Part shown: one piece after another, positions 26,450-35,677 of the stretch
How the letters are laid out: the number at the start of each line of letters is the position of its first letter
How positions within the stretch are numbered: position 1 is the stretch's first letter
From: Hymenobacter elongatus
GTDB taxonomy: Bacteria > Bacteroidota > Bacteroidia > Cytophagales > Hymenobacteraceae
Direction: 5' to 3'
DNA: 64,000 nucleotides
NCBI RefSeq assembly: GCF_004745955.1
Contig: NZ_SRLD01000019.1
Location: forward strand, 1 to 64,000
Position numbers and translations under genes: made by a program
The notes under the pieces: model-generated
Told to the model about the DNA's origin: nothing
Databases searched by the model: none
Seen by the model: the letters and a program-made list of their open reading frames with translations, nothing else

Positions 26450-27670
26450 TTAGGCAGGACCAGCAACGTAGTCGCTGAGGTACTGGTAGCGCTCTGCCAG
26501 CTGGCCGCCGCTGGCAATAGTTGCCCGCTCGATAACAGCATCGGCATCGGCGCTGAGCAAGTGGGGAAACACCGTATCGAGCAGCTGGCGGCCAAAGTCG
26601 CGGGAGGCATTGCGCGGCAGCTCGCAGGGCAGGTTATCGACGGCCATTACCGTGATATTATCGGGCCCGGAGCATGCCTCCTCCAGACCGCCGGTGTGCG
26701 GGTTGTAGTCGAACAGCGGCTGCTGAATGGTCGTGCTTCGCTTCGTACACGGGATAGAGCCGTCCACGTCGCACGTAACATCGGCAATAGTATTGATACG
26801 AAAGCCGAGCTGACGCGTATCGGCTTCCGCAAACAGCTTCGGGGCCGTTGGGTGCCAATAGGCGCAGGCAATGAGCAGATCGGTGACGGGCAGAAACTTG
26901 TCGAACGTACTCTTATACAGGTGTGGGTTGCGGTGAAAATCGGGCGTGTCCCACACCCGGCCGTCGATGCGGGCATTGTAGTCGCTGCTACGGAGCTGGG
27001 CATACACGGGCTCCGCAAAATCCAGATACAGAAAGTCGTACACGCTCACCTGCCGAATGCCCATGCGGTCCAGCACTTCCAAGGCCCCCTGCGCCACGCG
27101 GCCCGAGCCGGTCACGGCCATTTTGATGGGTGGCAATGCCCGCACCTTGAAGAACTCCTCCTGCATGTCGTCCATATCCAGGCACTGGTAAGCGGGCTTC
27201 AGCTTGTAGAGGTCGTGCTTGAGGCCGTAAGTCAGCAGGCCGTTGTAAGCCCCCACGATGCCAGCGTAGCGCCCGAAGGCCACGATTCGCTCCCCGTTGC
27301 CGTTGGTCAGCATCTCGTAGTCGATCAGGGTGATGTTCTGCCGCACTACCGCCTGCAACAGGGCACGGTTGGCCGGCTGTTTTTTAACTGTATGAGAGAA
27401 AAACAGGTACGTTTTTTCATTAATCAACTGGCTTACAGGTACCTCCTTTACACCAAGCAGAATATCACAGTCGGCTACGTCGGCCCGCACCTCGATACCC
27501 AAGTCGCGGTATTCCTGGTCGGAGTAGCTGCGGCCGGCACTTTCCTGCACCACCACGGTCAGGCCCGGAAATGTGCTCTGGGCTTCCACGCACTTTTTGG
27601 GCGTAAGCGGCACACGCTTATCGGGCGGATTTTTGCCTTCGCGAAGAATGCCGAGGGTAACTTTTCGCAT
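26450..27670 (-). CDS. Saccharopine/alanine dehydrogenase-like NAD(P) oxidoreductase
   Basis: A 406-residue enzyme of the AlaDH/PNT and saccharopine (lysine-forming) dehydrogenase group. The N-terminal MRKVTLGILREGKNPPDKRVPLTP has the Arg/Lys and KRVPLTP signature that binds the carboxyl substrate, and MAVTGSGRVAQGALEVL is the Rossmann nucleotide loop (about 190-206). The block SHTVKKQPANR follows known lysine-ketoglutarate reductase-like proteins. Bacteroidota members are often annotated as alanine dehydrogenase or saccharopine dehydrogenase, and the exact substrate cannot be fixed here. The start at 27670 gives the conserved N-terminus and lies 49 bp after a -7-like element. Confidence 0.83.
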   Translation of the reverse strand: MRKVTLGILREGKNPPDKRVPLTPKKCVEAQSTFPGLTVVVQESAGRSYSDQEYRDLGIEVRADVADCDILLGVKEVPVSQLINEKTYLFFSHTVKKQPANRALLQAVVRQNITLIDYEMLTNGNGERIVAFGRYAGIVGAYNGLLTYGLKHDLYKLKPAYQCLDMDDMQEEFFKVRALPPIKMAVTGSGRVAQGALEVLDRMGIRQVSVYDFLYLDFAEPVYAQLRSSDYNARIDGRVWDTPDFHRNPHLYKSTFDKFLPVTDLLIACAYWHPTAPKLFAEADTRQLGFRINTIADVTCDVDGSIPCTKRSTTIQQPLFDYNPHTGGLEEACSGPDNITVMAVDNLPCELPRNASRDFGRQLLDTVFPHLLSADADAVIERATIASGGQLAERYQYLSDYVAGPA

Positions 27671-27718
27671 GGGTTTCGGGTTGGGTGGTAACACGTTGAG
27701 TAGGGCTGGGATTCCGGG

Positions 27719-27726
27719 CAAAACTA
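27719..27726 (-). promoter_or_regulatory. Putative -7 element of the dehydrogenase gene (TAGTTTTG)
   Basis: It matches TAnnTTTG on the minus strand, about 49 bp upstream of the ATG at 27670. The gcvP element on the plus strand lies 38 bp away, so this is a compact divergent promoter region. Confidence 0.45.
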
Positions 27727-27763
27727 CACCTTTGGCCGTAAGGCTGCCTCACCTTTTCGTCTT

Positions 27764-27771
27764 ACCTTTGT
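27764..27771 (+). promoter_or_regulatory. Putative -7 element of gcvP (TACCTTTG)
   Basis: It matches the Bacteroidota TAnnTTTG consensus, about 51 bp before the gcvP ATG at 27823. No glycine riboswitch-like structure is seen in the short leader. Confidence 0.5.
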
Positions 27772-27822
27772 GGGCCCCACTCTCCCACCGGGCTTTTCTA
27801 CCGCCATTTCTAGCTCTTTTCT

Positions 27823-30744
27823 ATGATTCTGAAAACCAAGCCCGCCGATGTATTCCTGGACCGCCACAATGGTCCGGATGCCGAAACCGTGGCCGCAATG
27901 CTCCGCACTATCGGCGTGGACTCGGTCGAGCAGCTCATCGACGAAACCGTGCCCGCCGCCATCCGGCTCAAGCGCGAGTTGAACCTGCCCGCTGCCCTCA
28001 CGGAGCGGGCTTTTTTGGCGAAGTTCAAGCAGATTGCCGGCAAGAATAAGATCTTCAAAAACTATATCGGCCTGGGCTACCACGACACCCAGATGCCGGC
28101 CGTAATCCAGCGCAACATTCTGGAAAACCCAGGTTGGTACACGGCCTACACCCCCTACCAGGCCGAAATTGCCCAGGGCCGCCTCGAAGCCCTGATCAAC
28201 TACCAGACGATGGTAATTGACCTCACGGGCCTCGAAATTGCCAATGCCTCCCTGCTCGACGAAGGCACCGCCGCCGCCGAGACCATGCACATGTTTCACA
28301 GCCAAAGCAAGAAGAAAAACGCAAACCGCTTTTTCGTCTCGGAGCTCGTGCTGCCCCAGACTATCGACCTGGTACGTACCCGCGCTACGCCGCTCGGCAT
28401 CGAGCTGGTAGTAGGCGACCACCGCACGGCTGACCTCACGGACGAAACGCTGTTTGGCGTGCTGCTGCAATATCCCGCCGCCGATGGGCAGGTTTTCGAT
28501 TACACTGCCTTCATCAGCCAAGCCCACGACAATGGGCTGTTCGTAACGGTAGCCGCCGACTTGCTGTCCCTTACGCTACTCACCCCGCCCGGCGAAATGG
28601 GCGCGGATGCCTGCGTGGGCAACTCTCAGCGCTTCGGCGTACCGATGGGCTATGGCGGCCCGCACGCCGGCTTCCTGGCCACGAAAGATGCCTTCAAGCG
28701 CGTGATTCCTGGCCGTATTATCGGCCAGAGCATTGATGCAGCCGGCAACAAAGCCTTCCGCATGGCGCTACAGACCCGTGAGCAGCACATCCGCCGCGAA
28801 AAAGCAACGAGCAACATCTGCACGGCGCAGGTACTGCTATCGGTGCTGGCGGGCATGTATGCCGTGTATCATGGGCCGCAGCGCATCCGCCAGTTTGCCT
28901 CCAACATTCATGCCCTGACCCAGCTACTCGAGAAGGAGCTGACCGCTTTGGGTGCCGAGCAGGTGAACGAATTCTACTTCGACACGCTGAACATTCGCCT
29001 GGAAAGCGCCGAGCTCCAGCAGGCGGTGAAGAAAGAAGCGGAGGCGGCCAACATCAACTTCCGTTTCTTCGACACGACCAGCGTAGGCATCTCGCTCAAC
29101 CAAAACACCGAGGCCTCCGATGTAGCCGACGTTGTAGCCATTTTCGCCAAAGTGCTGGGCAAGTCGGCCAACAGCGCGGTGGAAATTCCGGCGCAAGTAG
29201 AGCTGACGTGGCCCGCCGCCCTGGTGCGCCAAAGCGACTATCTCACGCACCCCATCTTCAACTCGCACCACGCCGAGCACGAGATGCTGCGCTACATGAA
29301 GCAGCTCGAAAACAAGGATTTGAGCCTGGCTCATTCCATGATTGCGCTCGGCTCGTGCACGATGAAGCTCAACGCCACTGCCGAAATGATTCCGGTGACG
29401 TGGCCCGAAATCGGCAGCTTGCACCCCTTCGCGCCGCGCGAGCAAGCCCAGGGCTACCAGCAGATTTTTGAGGACCTCGAAGCGTGGCTGTGCGAAGTAA
29501 CCCGCTTCGATGCTGTGAGCCTGCAGCCCAACTCAGGCGCGCAGGGCGAGTACGCGGGCTTGCTCGTCATTCGGGCTTACCACGAAGGCAGCGGCCAAGG
29601 CCACCGCAACATCGCCCTGATTCCGGCCTCGGCCCACGGCACCAACCCCGCTTCGGCCGTGATGGCTGGCATGCAGGTAGTGGTGGTAAAGAGCACCGAA
29701 GACGGCAATATCGACGTGGCCGACCTCAGGGCGAAGGCCGAGCAGCATTCGGCTAATCTGTCGTGCCTGATGGTGACTTACCCCAGCACGCACGGCGTGT
29801 ACGAGGAAACCATCATTGATATCTGCGCCACGATTCACCAGCACGGGGGCCGTGTGTACATGGACGGCGCCAACATGAACGCTCAGGTGGGTCTCACTTC
29901 GCCTGCTACCATCGGAGCCGACGTATGCCACCTGAACCTGCACAAGACCTTCTGCATTCCGCATGGCGGCGGCGGGCCCGGCGTGGGCCCGATTGGCGTA
30001 GTAGCCGACCTGGCTCCTTATCTGCCCGGCCACGTAGTGGTACAAGTAGACCACGAAAAAGCCACTGGTGCCGTGTCTTCGGCTCCGTGGGGCTCGGCCA
30101 GCATCCTGCCCATCTCCTACGCCTACATCTCGATGATGGGCGGCGAGGGCCTGAAAGCTGCCACCCAAATAGCTATTCTAAACGCCAACTACATCAAGGC
30201 TCGCCTCGAAGAGCACTACCCCGTGCTGTACACGGGCACGAATGGTCGGTGCGCCCACGAAATGATTCTGGATTGCCGCCAGTTCAAGAAGGCCGGCATT
30301 GAGGTAGAAGATATTGCCAAGCGCTTGATGGACTACGGTTTCCATGCGCCTACGGTATCATTCCCGGTAGCGGGCACCTTGATGATTGAGCCCACCGAAA
30401 GCGAAAGCAAGGAAGAGTTGGACCGTTTCTGCGAAGCCATGATTCTGATCCGGCAGGAAGTGCGGGAAGTGGAAGAAGGCCGCGCCGATGCAAAAGACAA
30501 CCTGCTGAAGCACGCTCCGCACACCGCCGCTACGGTGCTTACCCACGACTGGACGCGCCCTTACACCCGTGAGCAGGCTGTGTATCCCACCGAGTACGCC
30601 CGCATGTTCAAGTTCTGGCCCACCGTCAGCCGCATCGACTCCGCCTACGGCGACCGGAACCTGATCTGCTCTTGCACCTCCACTGAGGAGTACGCCGACC
30701 AGGAAGAGCGGCTAGTAGCGACCGATAAAGGTCCATCGTACTAA
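27823..30744 (+). CDS. gcvP: Glycine dehydrogenase (decarboxylating), P protein
   Basis: A 973-residue PLP enzyme of the glycine cleavage system; it decarboxylates glycine and passes the aminomethyl group to lipoylated H protein. The N-terminal half begins [19 protein letters not shown], and the PLP lysine is in [19 protein letters not shown] in the C-terminal half. [13 protein letters not shown] and ANMNAQVGL are further conserved blocks. Length is that of the single-chain form, not the split gcvPA/gcvPB form. The other gcv genes are not in the window; lipA and lpd, needed for the lipoyl cycle, are. Confidence 0.97.
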   Translation: MILKTKPADVFLDRHNGPDAETVAAMLRTIGVDSVEQLIDETVPAAIRLKRELNLPAALTERAFLAKFKQIAGKNKIFKNYIGLGYHDTQMPAVIQRNILENPGWYTAYTPYQAEIAQGRLEALINYQTMVIDLTGLEIANASLLDEGTAAAETMHMFHSQSKKKNANRFFVSELVLPQTIDLVRTRATPLGIELVVGDHRTADLTDETLFGVLLQYPAADGQVFDYTAFISQAHDNGLFVTVAADLLSLTLLTPPGEMGADACVGNSQRFGVPMGYGGPHAGFLATKDAFKRVIPGRIIGQSIDAAGNKAFRMALQTREQHIRREKATSNICTAQVLLSVLAGMYAVYHGPQRIRQFASNIHALTQLLEKELTALGAEQVNEFYFDTLNIRLESAELQQAVKKEAEAANINFRFFDTTSVGISLNQNTEASDVADVVAIFAKVLGKSANSAVEIPAQVELTWPAALVRQSDYLTHPIFNSHHAEHEMLRYMKQLENKDLSLAHSMIALGSCTMKLNATAEMIPVTWPEIGSLHPFAPREQAQGYQQIFEDLEAWLCEVTRFDAVSLQPNSGAQGEYAGLLVIRAYHEGSGQGHRNIALIPASAHGTNPASAVMAGMQVVVVKSTEDGNIDVADLRAKAEQHSANLSCLMVTYPSTHGVYEETIIDICATIHQHGGRVYMDGANMNAQVGLTSPATIGADVCHLNLHKTFCIPHGGGGPGVGPIGVVADLAPYLPGHVVVQVDHEKATGAVSSAPWGSASILPISYAYISMMGGEGLKAATQIAILNANYIKARLEEHYPVLYTGTNGRCAHEMILDCRQFKKAGIEVEDIAKRLMDYGFHAPTVSFPVAGTLMIEPTESESKEELDRFCEAMILIRQEVREVEEGRADAKDNLLKHAPHTAATVLTHDWTRPYTREQAVYPTEYARMFKFWPTVSRIDSAYGDRNLICSCTSTEEYADQEERLVATDKGPSY

Positions 30745-30758
30745 CATCATTTCGCTCC

Positions 30759-30797
30759 ATAAAAAGAGCCGCTCCGGAAGGAGCGGCTCTTTTTTGT
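30759..30797 (+). terminator. gcvP terminator
   Basis: AAAAAGAGCCGCTCC pairs with GGAGCGGCTCTTTTTT, 15 bp after the gcvP stop. Confidence 0.85.
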
Positions 30798-30834
30798 TAA
30801 GTAACTTTTACTGTACTGGGTTCGTTGCACCCAC

Positions 30835-31131
30835 TTAGCGCTGCGGAAAGCACGTGCGGTACATAAACCCGGTCAAGGGTTTACCGTCCTTGGTTACCCG
30901 GGCCTTCACGAAGTAGGCATCGACGGTATCCATTACCTGCACTTCCATACCAGAGCCAACAGTCGTTAGTTGGGCCGACTGCTTGCTCATACCATCGTAC
31001 AAAATGCATTCTACCACGGTATTATAGGCAACAGGAGTGCGGTTGGCGCGCGAAGTAGTGGAAGTCTCGCTGGCAGTGCTGCAAGAAGCAAGCATTGCCA
31101 GCGTAAAAACGTGGAGTATGCGTTTGGTCAT
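30835..31131 (-). CDS. Small SH3-like lipoprotein
   Basis: A 98-residue protein with a lipoprotein signal: hydrophobic ILHVFTLAMLAS then Cys (ASCSTAS). The mature part, with VECILYDGM, TTVGSGMEVQVMDTVDAYFVKARV and a final GFMYRTCF, has the rhythm of a bacterial SH3 domain. Two cysteines in the mature domain may form a disulfide. No specific function is known. It is a single gene between the convergent gcvP and the divergent DUF4136 gene. Confidence 0.75.
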   Translation of the reverse strand: MTKRILHVFTLAMLASCSTASETSTTSRANRTPVAYNTVVECILYDGMSKQSAQLTTVGSGMEVQVMDTVDAYFVKARVTKDGKPLTGFMYRTCFPQR

Positions 31132-31349
31132 AAGGTGGCGTTAGGCGGGTTAAGATAGAGGTATTTCAAGGCTAAAGAGAGTTTTTGCGTAAAATTTTCT
31201 ACTTGGAACATGCTGCTATTCTAGTATTTGGGAACGTTGGCCTAGCTGTAAACGTTAAAATCGCAAACCTGAAAAGTGCTTTTTTGGCCCTCTTTACTCG
31301 GCTGAATAACGTGCTGAGGGTATTCCCTTAACTATCTGATAAACCACCG

Positions 31350-31958
31350 ATGAACCGTATATCCCGCTTCTTTGCCCGCCCGGTTGCTTTGGCTGCCGTG
31401 GGCTTTTCGTTGCTGCTGGGTGCTACCAGCTGCGCCATGACTTCCCGCGTAGGCGTCACTTCCGACTTCGACCATTCCGTTAACTTCCGCGCTTTCAAAA
31501 CGTGGGCTTGGTATCCGCAGCAGCCAACCGATAGCGAAGGTGGTCCGGCTGAGGGCTACCAGTCCTTTCTCGATACGCGCCTGCGCACGGCTGTGGAGTC
31601 GGAGATGGTGAAGAAAGGCCTTACCCGGGTTGATAAAAACCCCGATGTCTATGTTGCCTACAGTGCTAAAGTGGAAGACAAACAGCGCTCCAATGCCGGT
31701 TATGGCTCGCCTTTCGGCTATCCATATTATGGTTATGGCTATGGCGCTTTCGGCCGGGGCGCTTACCAGCCCATCACCGACTACAAAGCGGGCACCGTCA
31801 TCATCGACTTGGTCGATGCCAAGCGTAAGCAACTGGCGTGGCGCGGTTTCGGCGAGGCTCAAATTGACCAGCAAACCATTTCCGAGCAGGAAGCCTACCG
31901 TATCGTAGGCAGCGTACTCGGCTCTTACCCGCCTACCGACACTCAGGCGAAGCGCTAA
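31350..31958 (+). CDS. DUF4136 lipoprotein
   Basis: A 202-residue lipoprotein. The signal ends LLGATSCAM (lipobox Cys about residue 28), and DFDHSVNFRAFKTWAWYP is the diagnostic start of the DUF4136 domain, followed by RTAVESEMVKKGLTRV, DVYVAYSAK and TVIIDLVDAKRKQLAWRG. A Gly/Tyr-rich loop (YPYYGYGYGAFGRGAY) interrupts the domain, as in many family members. Its role is unknown, presumably an envelope function. It is followed by a hairpin terminator. Confidence 0.92.
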   Translation: MNRISRFFARPVALAAVGFSLLLGATSCAMTSRVGVTSDFDHSVNFRAFKTWAWYPQQPTDSEGGPAEGYQSFLDTRLRTAVESEMVKKGLTRVDKNPDVYVAYSAKVEDKQRSNAGYGSPFGYPYYGYGYGAFGRGAYQPITDYKAGTVIIDLVDAKRKQLAWRGFGEAQIDQQTISEQEAYRIVGSVLGSYPPTDTQAKR

Positions 31959-31975
31959 AGCAAGTGCAATGGCCA

Positions 31976-32012
31976 ACAAAAAGGCGACTTCCTCTCGGGA
32001 GTCGCCTTTTTG
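31976..32012. terminator. Hairpin terminator between convergent genes
   Basis: AAAAAGGCGACTTCC with GGGAGTCGCCTTTTT flank a short loop; it serves the DUF4136 gene and lipA. Confidence 0.85.
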
Positions 32013-32031
32013 CCTTTTAGTAGTAAGCCGC

Positions 32032-32904
32032 TTAGATCGGTACGTTCACATGCCGCTCGGCGTGGTAGCTACTGCGCACCAGCGGACCGGATTCTACATA
32101 CTTCAGCCCCCGGCGCAATCCTTCTTCCCGATAATGAGCAAAAACATCCGGATGAATGAATTCTGCAACTTCCAAATGGCGCTTTGTGGGCTGTAGGTAC
32201 TGGCCCAGCGTGAGGATATCGAGGCCATTGGCAACGAGGTCATCCATGGCCTGATACATTTCATCCTGCTTCTCGCCCAAGCCCAGCATAATCCCTGACT
32301 TTGTGCGCTTACCGGCGTCCTTGGTCCGGCGGATTTGCTCCAGGCTCCGGTCGTATTTGGCCTGGGGCCGCACCAAACGGTAAAGGCTGCCCACAGTTTC
32401 GATGTTGTGCGACACTACCTCCTGGCCCCCGGCAATCATGGTATCTAAGGCGGCCCAGTTGGCTTTTACGTCCGGTATCAGAGTTTCGATGGTCGTTTCG
32501 GGGCTGAGCTGTTTTACCTGCACCACCGTTTCGTACCAGATGCTGGCACCCCGGTCTTTCAGCTCATCCCGGTTCACGCTCGTAAGCACGGCATGCTTCA
32601 CACCCATCAGCTGAATGGCTTCGGCTACGCGGCGGGGCTCGTCGGTGTCGTACTCATTGGGGCGGCCAGTGGCGACGGCGCAAAAGGAGCAGGACCGGGT
32701 ACATACATTGCCCAGAATCATGAAGGTAGCGGTGCCGGCCCCCCAGCATTCGCCCATGTTGGGGCAGTTTCCACTCTCGCAGATAGTATGCAGCTTGTGC
32801 TCCTCCACCAAGCGGCGTACTTTGGCATATTCAGGGCCTACCGGTAGCTTCACGCGTAGCCAATCAGGCTTGCGCGGCTTAGCAGGTAAGGCCGGAGTAG
32901 CCAT
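32032..32904 (-). CDS. lipA: Lipoyl synthase
   Basis: A radical SAM enzyme that inserts two sulfurs into protein-bound octanoyl groups, making the lipoyl arms used by OdhB, the E1/E2 complexes and GcvH. The radical SAM cluster is CTRSCSFC, and the auxiliary cluster motif [12 protein letters not shown] is near the N-terminus; RSSYHAE near the C-terminus supplies the conserved RSSYHA. From the ATG at 32904 it has 290 residues. An upstream ATG at 32946 is possible, but a -7-like element at 32951-32958 would place the transcript start on top of it. Confidence 0.96.
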   Translation of the reverse strand: MATPALPAKPRKPDWLRVKLPVGPEYAKVRRLVEEHKLHTICESGNCPNMGECWGAGTATFMILGNVCTRSCSFCAVATGRPNEYDTDEPRRVAEAIQLMGVKHAVLTSVNRDELKDRGASIWYETVVQVKQLSPETTIETLIPDVKANWAALDTMIAGGQEVVSHNIETVGSLYRLVRPQAKYDRSLEQIRRTKDAGKRTKSGIMLGLGEKQDEMYQAMDDLVANGLDILTLGQYLQPTKRHLEVAEFIHPDVFAHYREEGLRRGLKYVESGPLVRSSYHAERHVNVPI

Positions 32905-32950
32905 GCCGGGCTGAATGATAGGCAAAGTCAACAACAATTCATCCATACTA

Positions 32951-32958
32951 CAAAGGTA
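32951..32958 (-). promoter_or_regulatory. Putative -7 element of lipA (TACCTTTG)
   Basis: It matches TAnnTTTG on the minus strand, 46 bp upstream of the ATG at 32904 and only 5 bp from the ATG at 32946. It decides the choice of start in favour of 32904. Confidence 0.5.
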
Positions 32959-33094
32959 GTAGTCAGTTAGCAGTTATGAATACCATCCGAGGCGGATGGC
33001 TAAAAAACCAAGGACTTCTCAGGCGTCGGAGTACAAACACTCAAACGGCCGAAAAGTCCCTGTTATTCGCCCTGAAGCGCGACTACGAATGGCC

Positions 33095-33934
33095 TTAGCT
33101 TCGATGGCCGATATAGAGCGTCAGATATACCGAGGGGTAGAAGTTGGTATTCAGCGTGCCGTCGCTGATGTTTTGAGCGCGCAAAATGGTGATGTTCTTC
33201 GGGTAGAGCTCGAACATAAAGCCTGTTTCGATACCCGCTACGGCATCCCGATAACGACCATACTCGAAGCTCAAAGCGCCCCGGATGTGGGCCCCAAACT
33301 TAGCCTGGGTCTGGCTGGCACCCGAAAAAATTGGTGCCCGGTCAACGATCCGGGCCTCCGAAGAATTGACCGACGGGTTATACTGCTCGCTACGAATGTC
33401 CTCCTGCACGGGGCGGCCGCCACCGTTTTCCAGAATCGTGTAGTCGTAGTAGATGTAATAAGGCATCAGCAGCGCAATGGATGGCCCTCCGCCAAGCAGC
33501 GCGTTTACCTGCACGCCCGATTCGGGTGCTTTGCGGAAAATCACGCGCTGCACCCCAAAGGAAGGCCGCACGACAAACATATAGTTCGACTTGCCATACA
33601 CGTAAGAGCCGCCAGTGTTGGGATTCAGATGGCGCTGCTCCTTGGGGTGCTTCACCTCCACGCCTTCAATGCCCCAGAAGCGGGACCATTTCTCGTCCAG
33701 TACCCGCGTAGAGCGCACGGCGACTCCCCCGATAAGTCCGCCGCGGGTATTGAAGTTAACGCCGTACGTAAACTCCTTGCGGTAGGAGGGCTCATCGGAG
33801 CTTTGGGCCTGGGCCTGAGAAGACGCCCCAAGTAAGGCCAGCAGACTGAAACCAAATGTATAGAGGTTACGCACGGGAGGCACAGGAGCTAGAAATGGGA
33901 GAATAAAGCGCGAATAAGGCAGTGGCGGGGCCAT
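33095..33934 (-). CDS. Secreted or outer-membrane beta-rich protein
   Basis: About 279 residues from the ATG at 33934; a GTG at about 33875 would remove a Pro-rich leader and begin directly at the signal peptide NLYTFGFSLLALLGASSQAQAQ. The mature part has alternating hydrophobic and polar residues with many aromatic and Gly residues (YRKEFTYGVNFNTRGGLIGG, NYMFVVRPSFGVQR, YPSVYLTLYIGHRS), typical of an outer-membrane barrel of the porin-like or OmpA-like type. The aromatic-ending C-terminus fits. No family is recognised. The frame is open to 34087 but that would overlap the divergent OsmC gene. Confidence 0.75.
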   Translation of the reverse strand: MAPPLPYSRFILPFLAPVPPVRNLYTFGFSLLALLGASSQAQAQSSDEPSYRKEFTYGVNFNTRGGLIGGVAVRSTRVLDEKWSRFWGIEGVEVKHPKEQRHLNPNTGGSYVYGKSNYMFVVRPSFGVQRVIFRKAPESGVQVNALLGGGPSIALLMPYYIYYDYTILENGGGRPVQEDIRSEQYNPSVNSSEARIVDRAPIFSGASQTQAKFGAHIRGALSFEYGRYRDAVAGIETGFMFELYPKNITILRAQNISDGTLNTNFYPSVYLTLYIGHRS

Positions 33935-33949
33935 ACCACCTAAAGTACG

Positions 33950-33957
33950 TAAATTTG
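33950..33957 (+). promoter_or_regulatory. Putative -7 element of the OsmC gene (TAAATTTG)
   Basis: It matches TAnnTTTG, 29 bp upstream of the ATG at 33986. The divergent beta-barrel gene starts 16 bp to the left, so the region may be shared. Confidence 0.45.
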
Positions 33958-33985
33958 CGAGCATTGTATTGCCAACTTTCTGACT

Positions 33986-34393
33986 ATGAGCACCGCTACT
34001 GCCCACTACCTTGGAAACCTCCGGACCGAAGCTATTCATAGCGCTTCGGGCACCACTATTTTCACCGATGCTCCCGTCGATAACCACGGTAAGGGAGAAT
34101 CATTTTCCCCCACCGACTTGGTCAGTACGGCCCTGGGCACGTGCATGATGACCATTATGGGCATCGTAGCCGAGCGGCACCACCTGAATCTGACGGGTGT
34201 GAGTTTCGAAGTGAGTAAGCATATGATGGCAGAGCCACGGCGCATTGCTCAAATTGACGTACACTTTCGGCTGCCAGCGGTGCTGATTACCAAAGACCGT
34301 ACACTACTCGAAAATGCCGCCCGTACCTGTCCGGTAGCTATCAGTCTGAACCCTGAAATACGGCAGCAGGTTCAGTTTTCATACGACTTGTAA
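33986..34393 (+). CDS. OsmC family peroxiredoxin-like protein
   Basis: A 135-residue soluble protein that reduces organic hydroperoxides in the better-studied Ohr/OsmC members. The two catalytic cysteines are visible, in ALGTCMMTIMG (about residue 53) and ARTCPVAISLNP (about residue 115), with the conserved SPTDLVSTALGTC segment. Length is typical. It may belong with YtxJ (34494) to a thiol-redox function, but that gene is on the other strand. Confidence 0.92.
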   Translation: MSTATAHYLGNLRTEAIHSASGTTIFTDAPVDNHGKGESFSPTDLVSTALGTCMMTIMGIVAERHHLNLTGVSFEVSKHMMAEPRRIAQIDVHFRLPAVLITKDRTLLENAARTCPVAISLNPEIRQQVQFSYDL

Positions 34394-34493
34394 ACTCTGT
34401 TTTGCCCGAAGCCGGACGTGCCACAAGCGCCTTTGCTGTAACGGCAACAGGCAGCGCGCCACGCCCGGATTTTCGTTTGGGCATACGGTGCAG

Positions 34494-34838
34494 TTACGTT
34501 ATTTGACTCTTCACATCGCTCAACCGGATGCTCATGTGCGAGGCATCGAACCGGCACTCACCATCCTGAATCAGCAATAGCTGGGGAGACTCGTGGCGTA
34601 TGCTGAACTTGGTAGCTATTTCGGCCGAAATGGGCCGATAGCGCAGCAGATCGAGGTAATAAATCTTCACGTCGGCCAAGTTAGCTTCGGGCCACTGGCG
34701 TTCCAGCTTGCTTTTGGCGGCGGCGCTGATGGAGCAGCTCGTGCTGTGCTTGAAGATAAGCACAGGGTGCTCATGCGACTCCCGCACGATGTCGGTGAGC
34801 TGTTCGGTTTCGGTGAGGGGCTGCCAGGGAGTACTCAT
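34494..34838 (-). CDS. ytxJ: YtxJ, bacillithiol-system redox protein
   Basis: A 114-residue thioredoxin-like protein. The motif FKHSTSCSISAAAKSKLE (about residues 29-46) with the monothiol TSCSIS is the YtxJ signature, and PQLLLIQDG corresponds to the cis-proline region. YtxJ is thought to be a monothiol bacilliredoxin that removes bacillithiol from mixed disulfides, so the organism probably makes bacillithiol. The gene is 4 bp downstream of the small secreted protein at 34843 and likely co-transcribed with it. Confidence 0.9.
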   Translation of the reverse strand: MSTPWQPLTETEQLTDIVRESHEHPVLIFKHSTSCSISAAAKSKLERQWPEANLADVKIYYLDLLRYRPISAEIATKFSIRHESPQLLLIQDGECRFDASHMSIRLSDVKSQIT

Positions 34839-34842
34839 ATGG

Positions 34843-35166
34843 TTATTCTTTCGTCGCTTTTTTCTTTTTGCGCAGGCCTAGTCCTAGGTGTTGCGGTTCG
34901 CTCACGCGGGGCAGGCCGGCATTGTCGAACTTATAACTCTGCCGGCCATCATTAGGTTGCTGCGGTGTGCCTGGTTCGCCGCGCTGCAGCGCCGTTTTGT
35001 TTACTGCTAGATGCGACTCTTTGTATTCGGCCTTCACCTTGTGCGCATCGCGCAAGGCCCGCCGGTTTTCGGCACGCTGCCGCGCCGGATACATATCCTC
35101 CAGCTGCGCCGAGGCCGTGGTGCTCACTCCTACCAATAACCCAGCAACGATCCAGACTACACGCAT
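34843..35166 (-). CDS. Small secreted basic protein, unknown
   Basis: A 107-residue protein with a signal peptide (MRVVWIVAGLLVGVSTTASAQ, about 1-21). The mature part is rich in Arg, Lys and Gln and ends in GLGLRKKKKATKE. No domain is recognised; it is probably disordered. It is 4 bp upstream of ytxJ. The basic tail is reminiscent of other small secreted proteins in this window (35269, 40028), perhaps a common local type. Confidence 0.65.
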   Translation of the reverse strand: MRVVWIVAGLLVGVSTTASAQLEDMYPARQRAENRRALRDAHKVKAEYKESHLAVNKTALQRGEPGTPQQPNDGRQSYKFDNAGLPRVSEPQHLGLGLRKKKKATKE

Positions 35167-35268
35167 ACAACTCGGGATAAAAGAATGCTTGACTACTTAG
35201 ATGGATAAGTGGACGAAGAGGCAGTGCTCAGGCCCGATTTTATACGCAAAAAGTGTAGAATGTGGTGG

Positions 35269-35580
35269 TTAGAAGGGCAGTGGAAATCCAAAAATTGTCC
35301 GCTGGCCTACTTTCTTCTTCAACCTCCGACTCTTGTACTTGGGCTTTTTCAGCATATCGTGCTTATCGTAGCGGTTCTTTATCGGCTTGGCTTCGGTGGC
35401 CACATCCAGGCTTCTCCCATCGGCAGCCTCATTGTCCACCTTTTTTGCCTTCGTTACCTTCGGCCGAGGTGGGCCGGTTGGGTTAGGAATGCGGTAAGGA
35501 TGACAGGTGACGGACAGCAGACAGCTGAGCAGCCCCAGTGCTAATAGCCGACGCAACCCGCGAAAAAGAAAGAAAGTCAT
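35269..35580 (-). CDS. Small exported basic protein, possible lipoprotein
   Basis: A 103-residue protein. The N-terminus has a hydrophobic stretch LLALGLLSCLLSVTC, with possible lipobox cysteines at about 20 and 26. The rest is strongly basic (KPKYKSRRLKKKVGQR) and low in complexity, with no recognised domain. It lies alone between ytxJ's operon and the E1 gene. Coding status is supported by a proper signal but not by similarity. Confidence 0.55.
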   Translation of the reverse strand: MTFFLFRGLRRLLALGLLSCLLSVTCHPYRIPNPTGPPRPKVTKAKKVDNEAADGRSLDVATEAKPIKNRYDKHDMLKKPKYKSRRLKKKVGQRTIFGFPLPF

Positions 35581-35637
35581 AAGGCGGCAGAAATCAGGCC
35601 GAAGCGGAGGAATTAGCCTACAAGATACTGAGCCGCA

Positions 35638-35670
35638 CGGACTCCGGCCACGGAAAGTGCCGGAGTCCGG
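35638..35670. terminator. Perfect GC-rich hairpin without T-run
   Basis: CGGACTCCGGC pairs with GCCGGAGTCCG around a CACGGAAAGT loop, just beyond the E1 stop. There is no clear T-run, so it may terminate weakly or stabilise the transcript end. Confidence 0.6.
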
Positions 35671-35677
35671 AGCAAAC

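Noticed and set aside
26027..27691. A 554-residue plus-strand frame
   Set aside because: It overlaps the DUF1206 gene and runs antisense to the dehydrogenase; no domain is visible.
27726..27822. Possible glycine riboswitch before gcvP
   Set aside because: The leader is too short and no paired aptamer-like structure can be drawn.
33935..34087. Upstream extension of the beta-barrel gene to 34087
   Set aside because: It would overlap the divergent OsmC coding region and precede the signal peptide with unrelated sequence.
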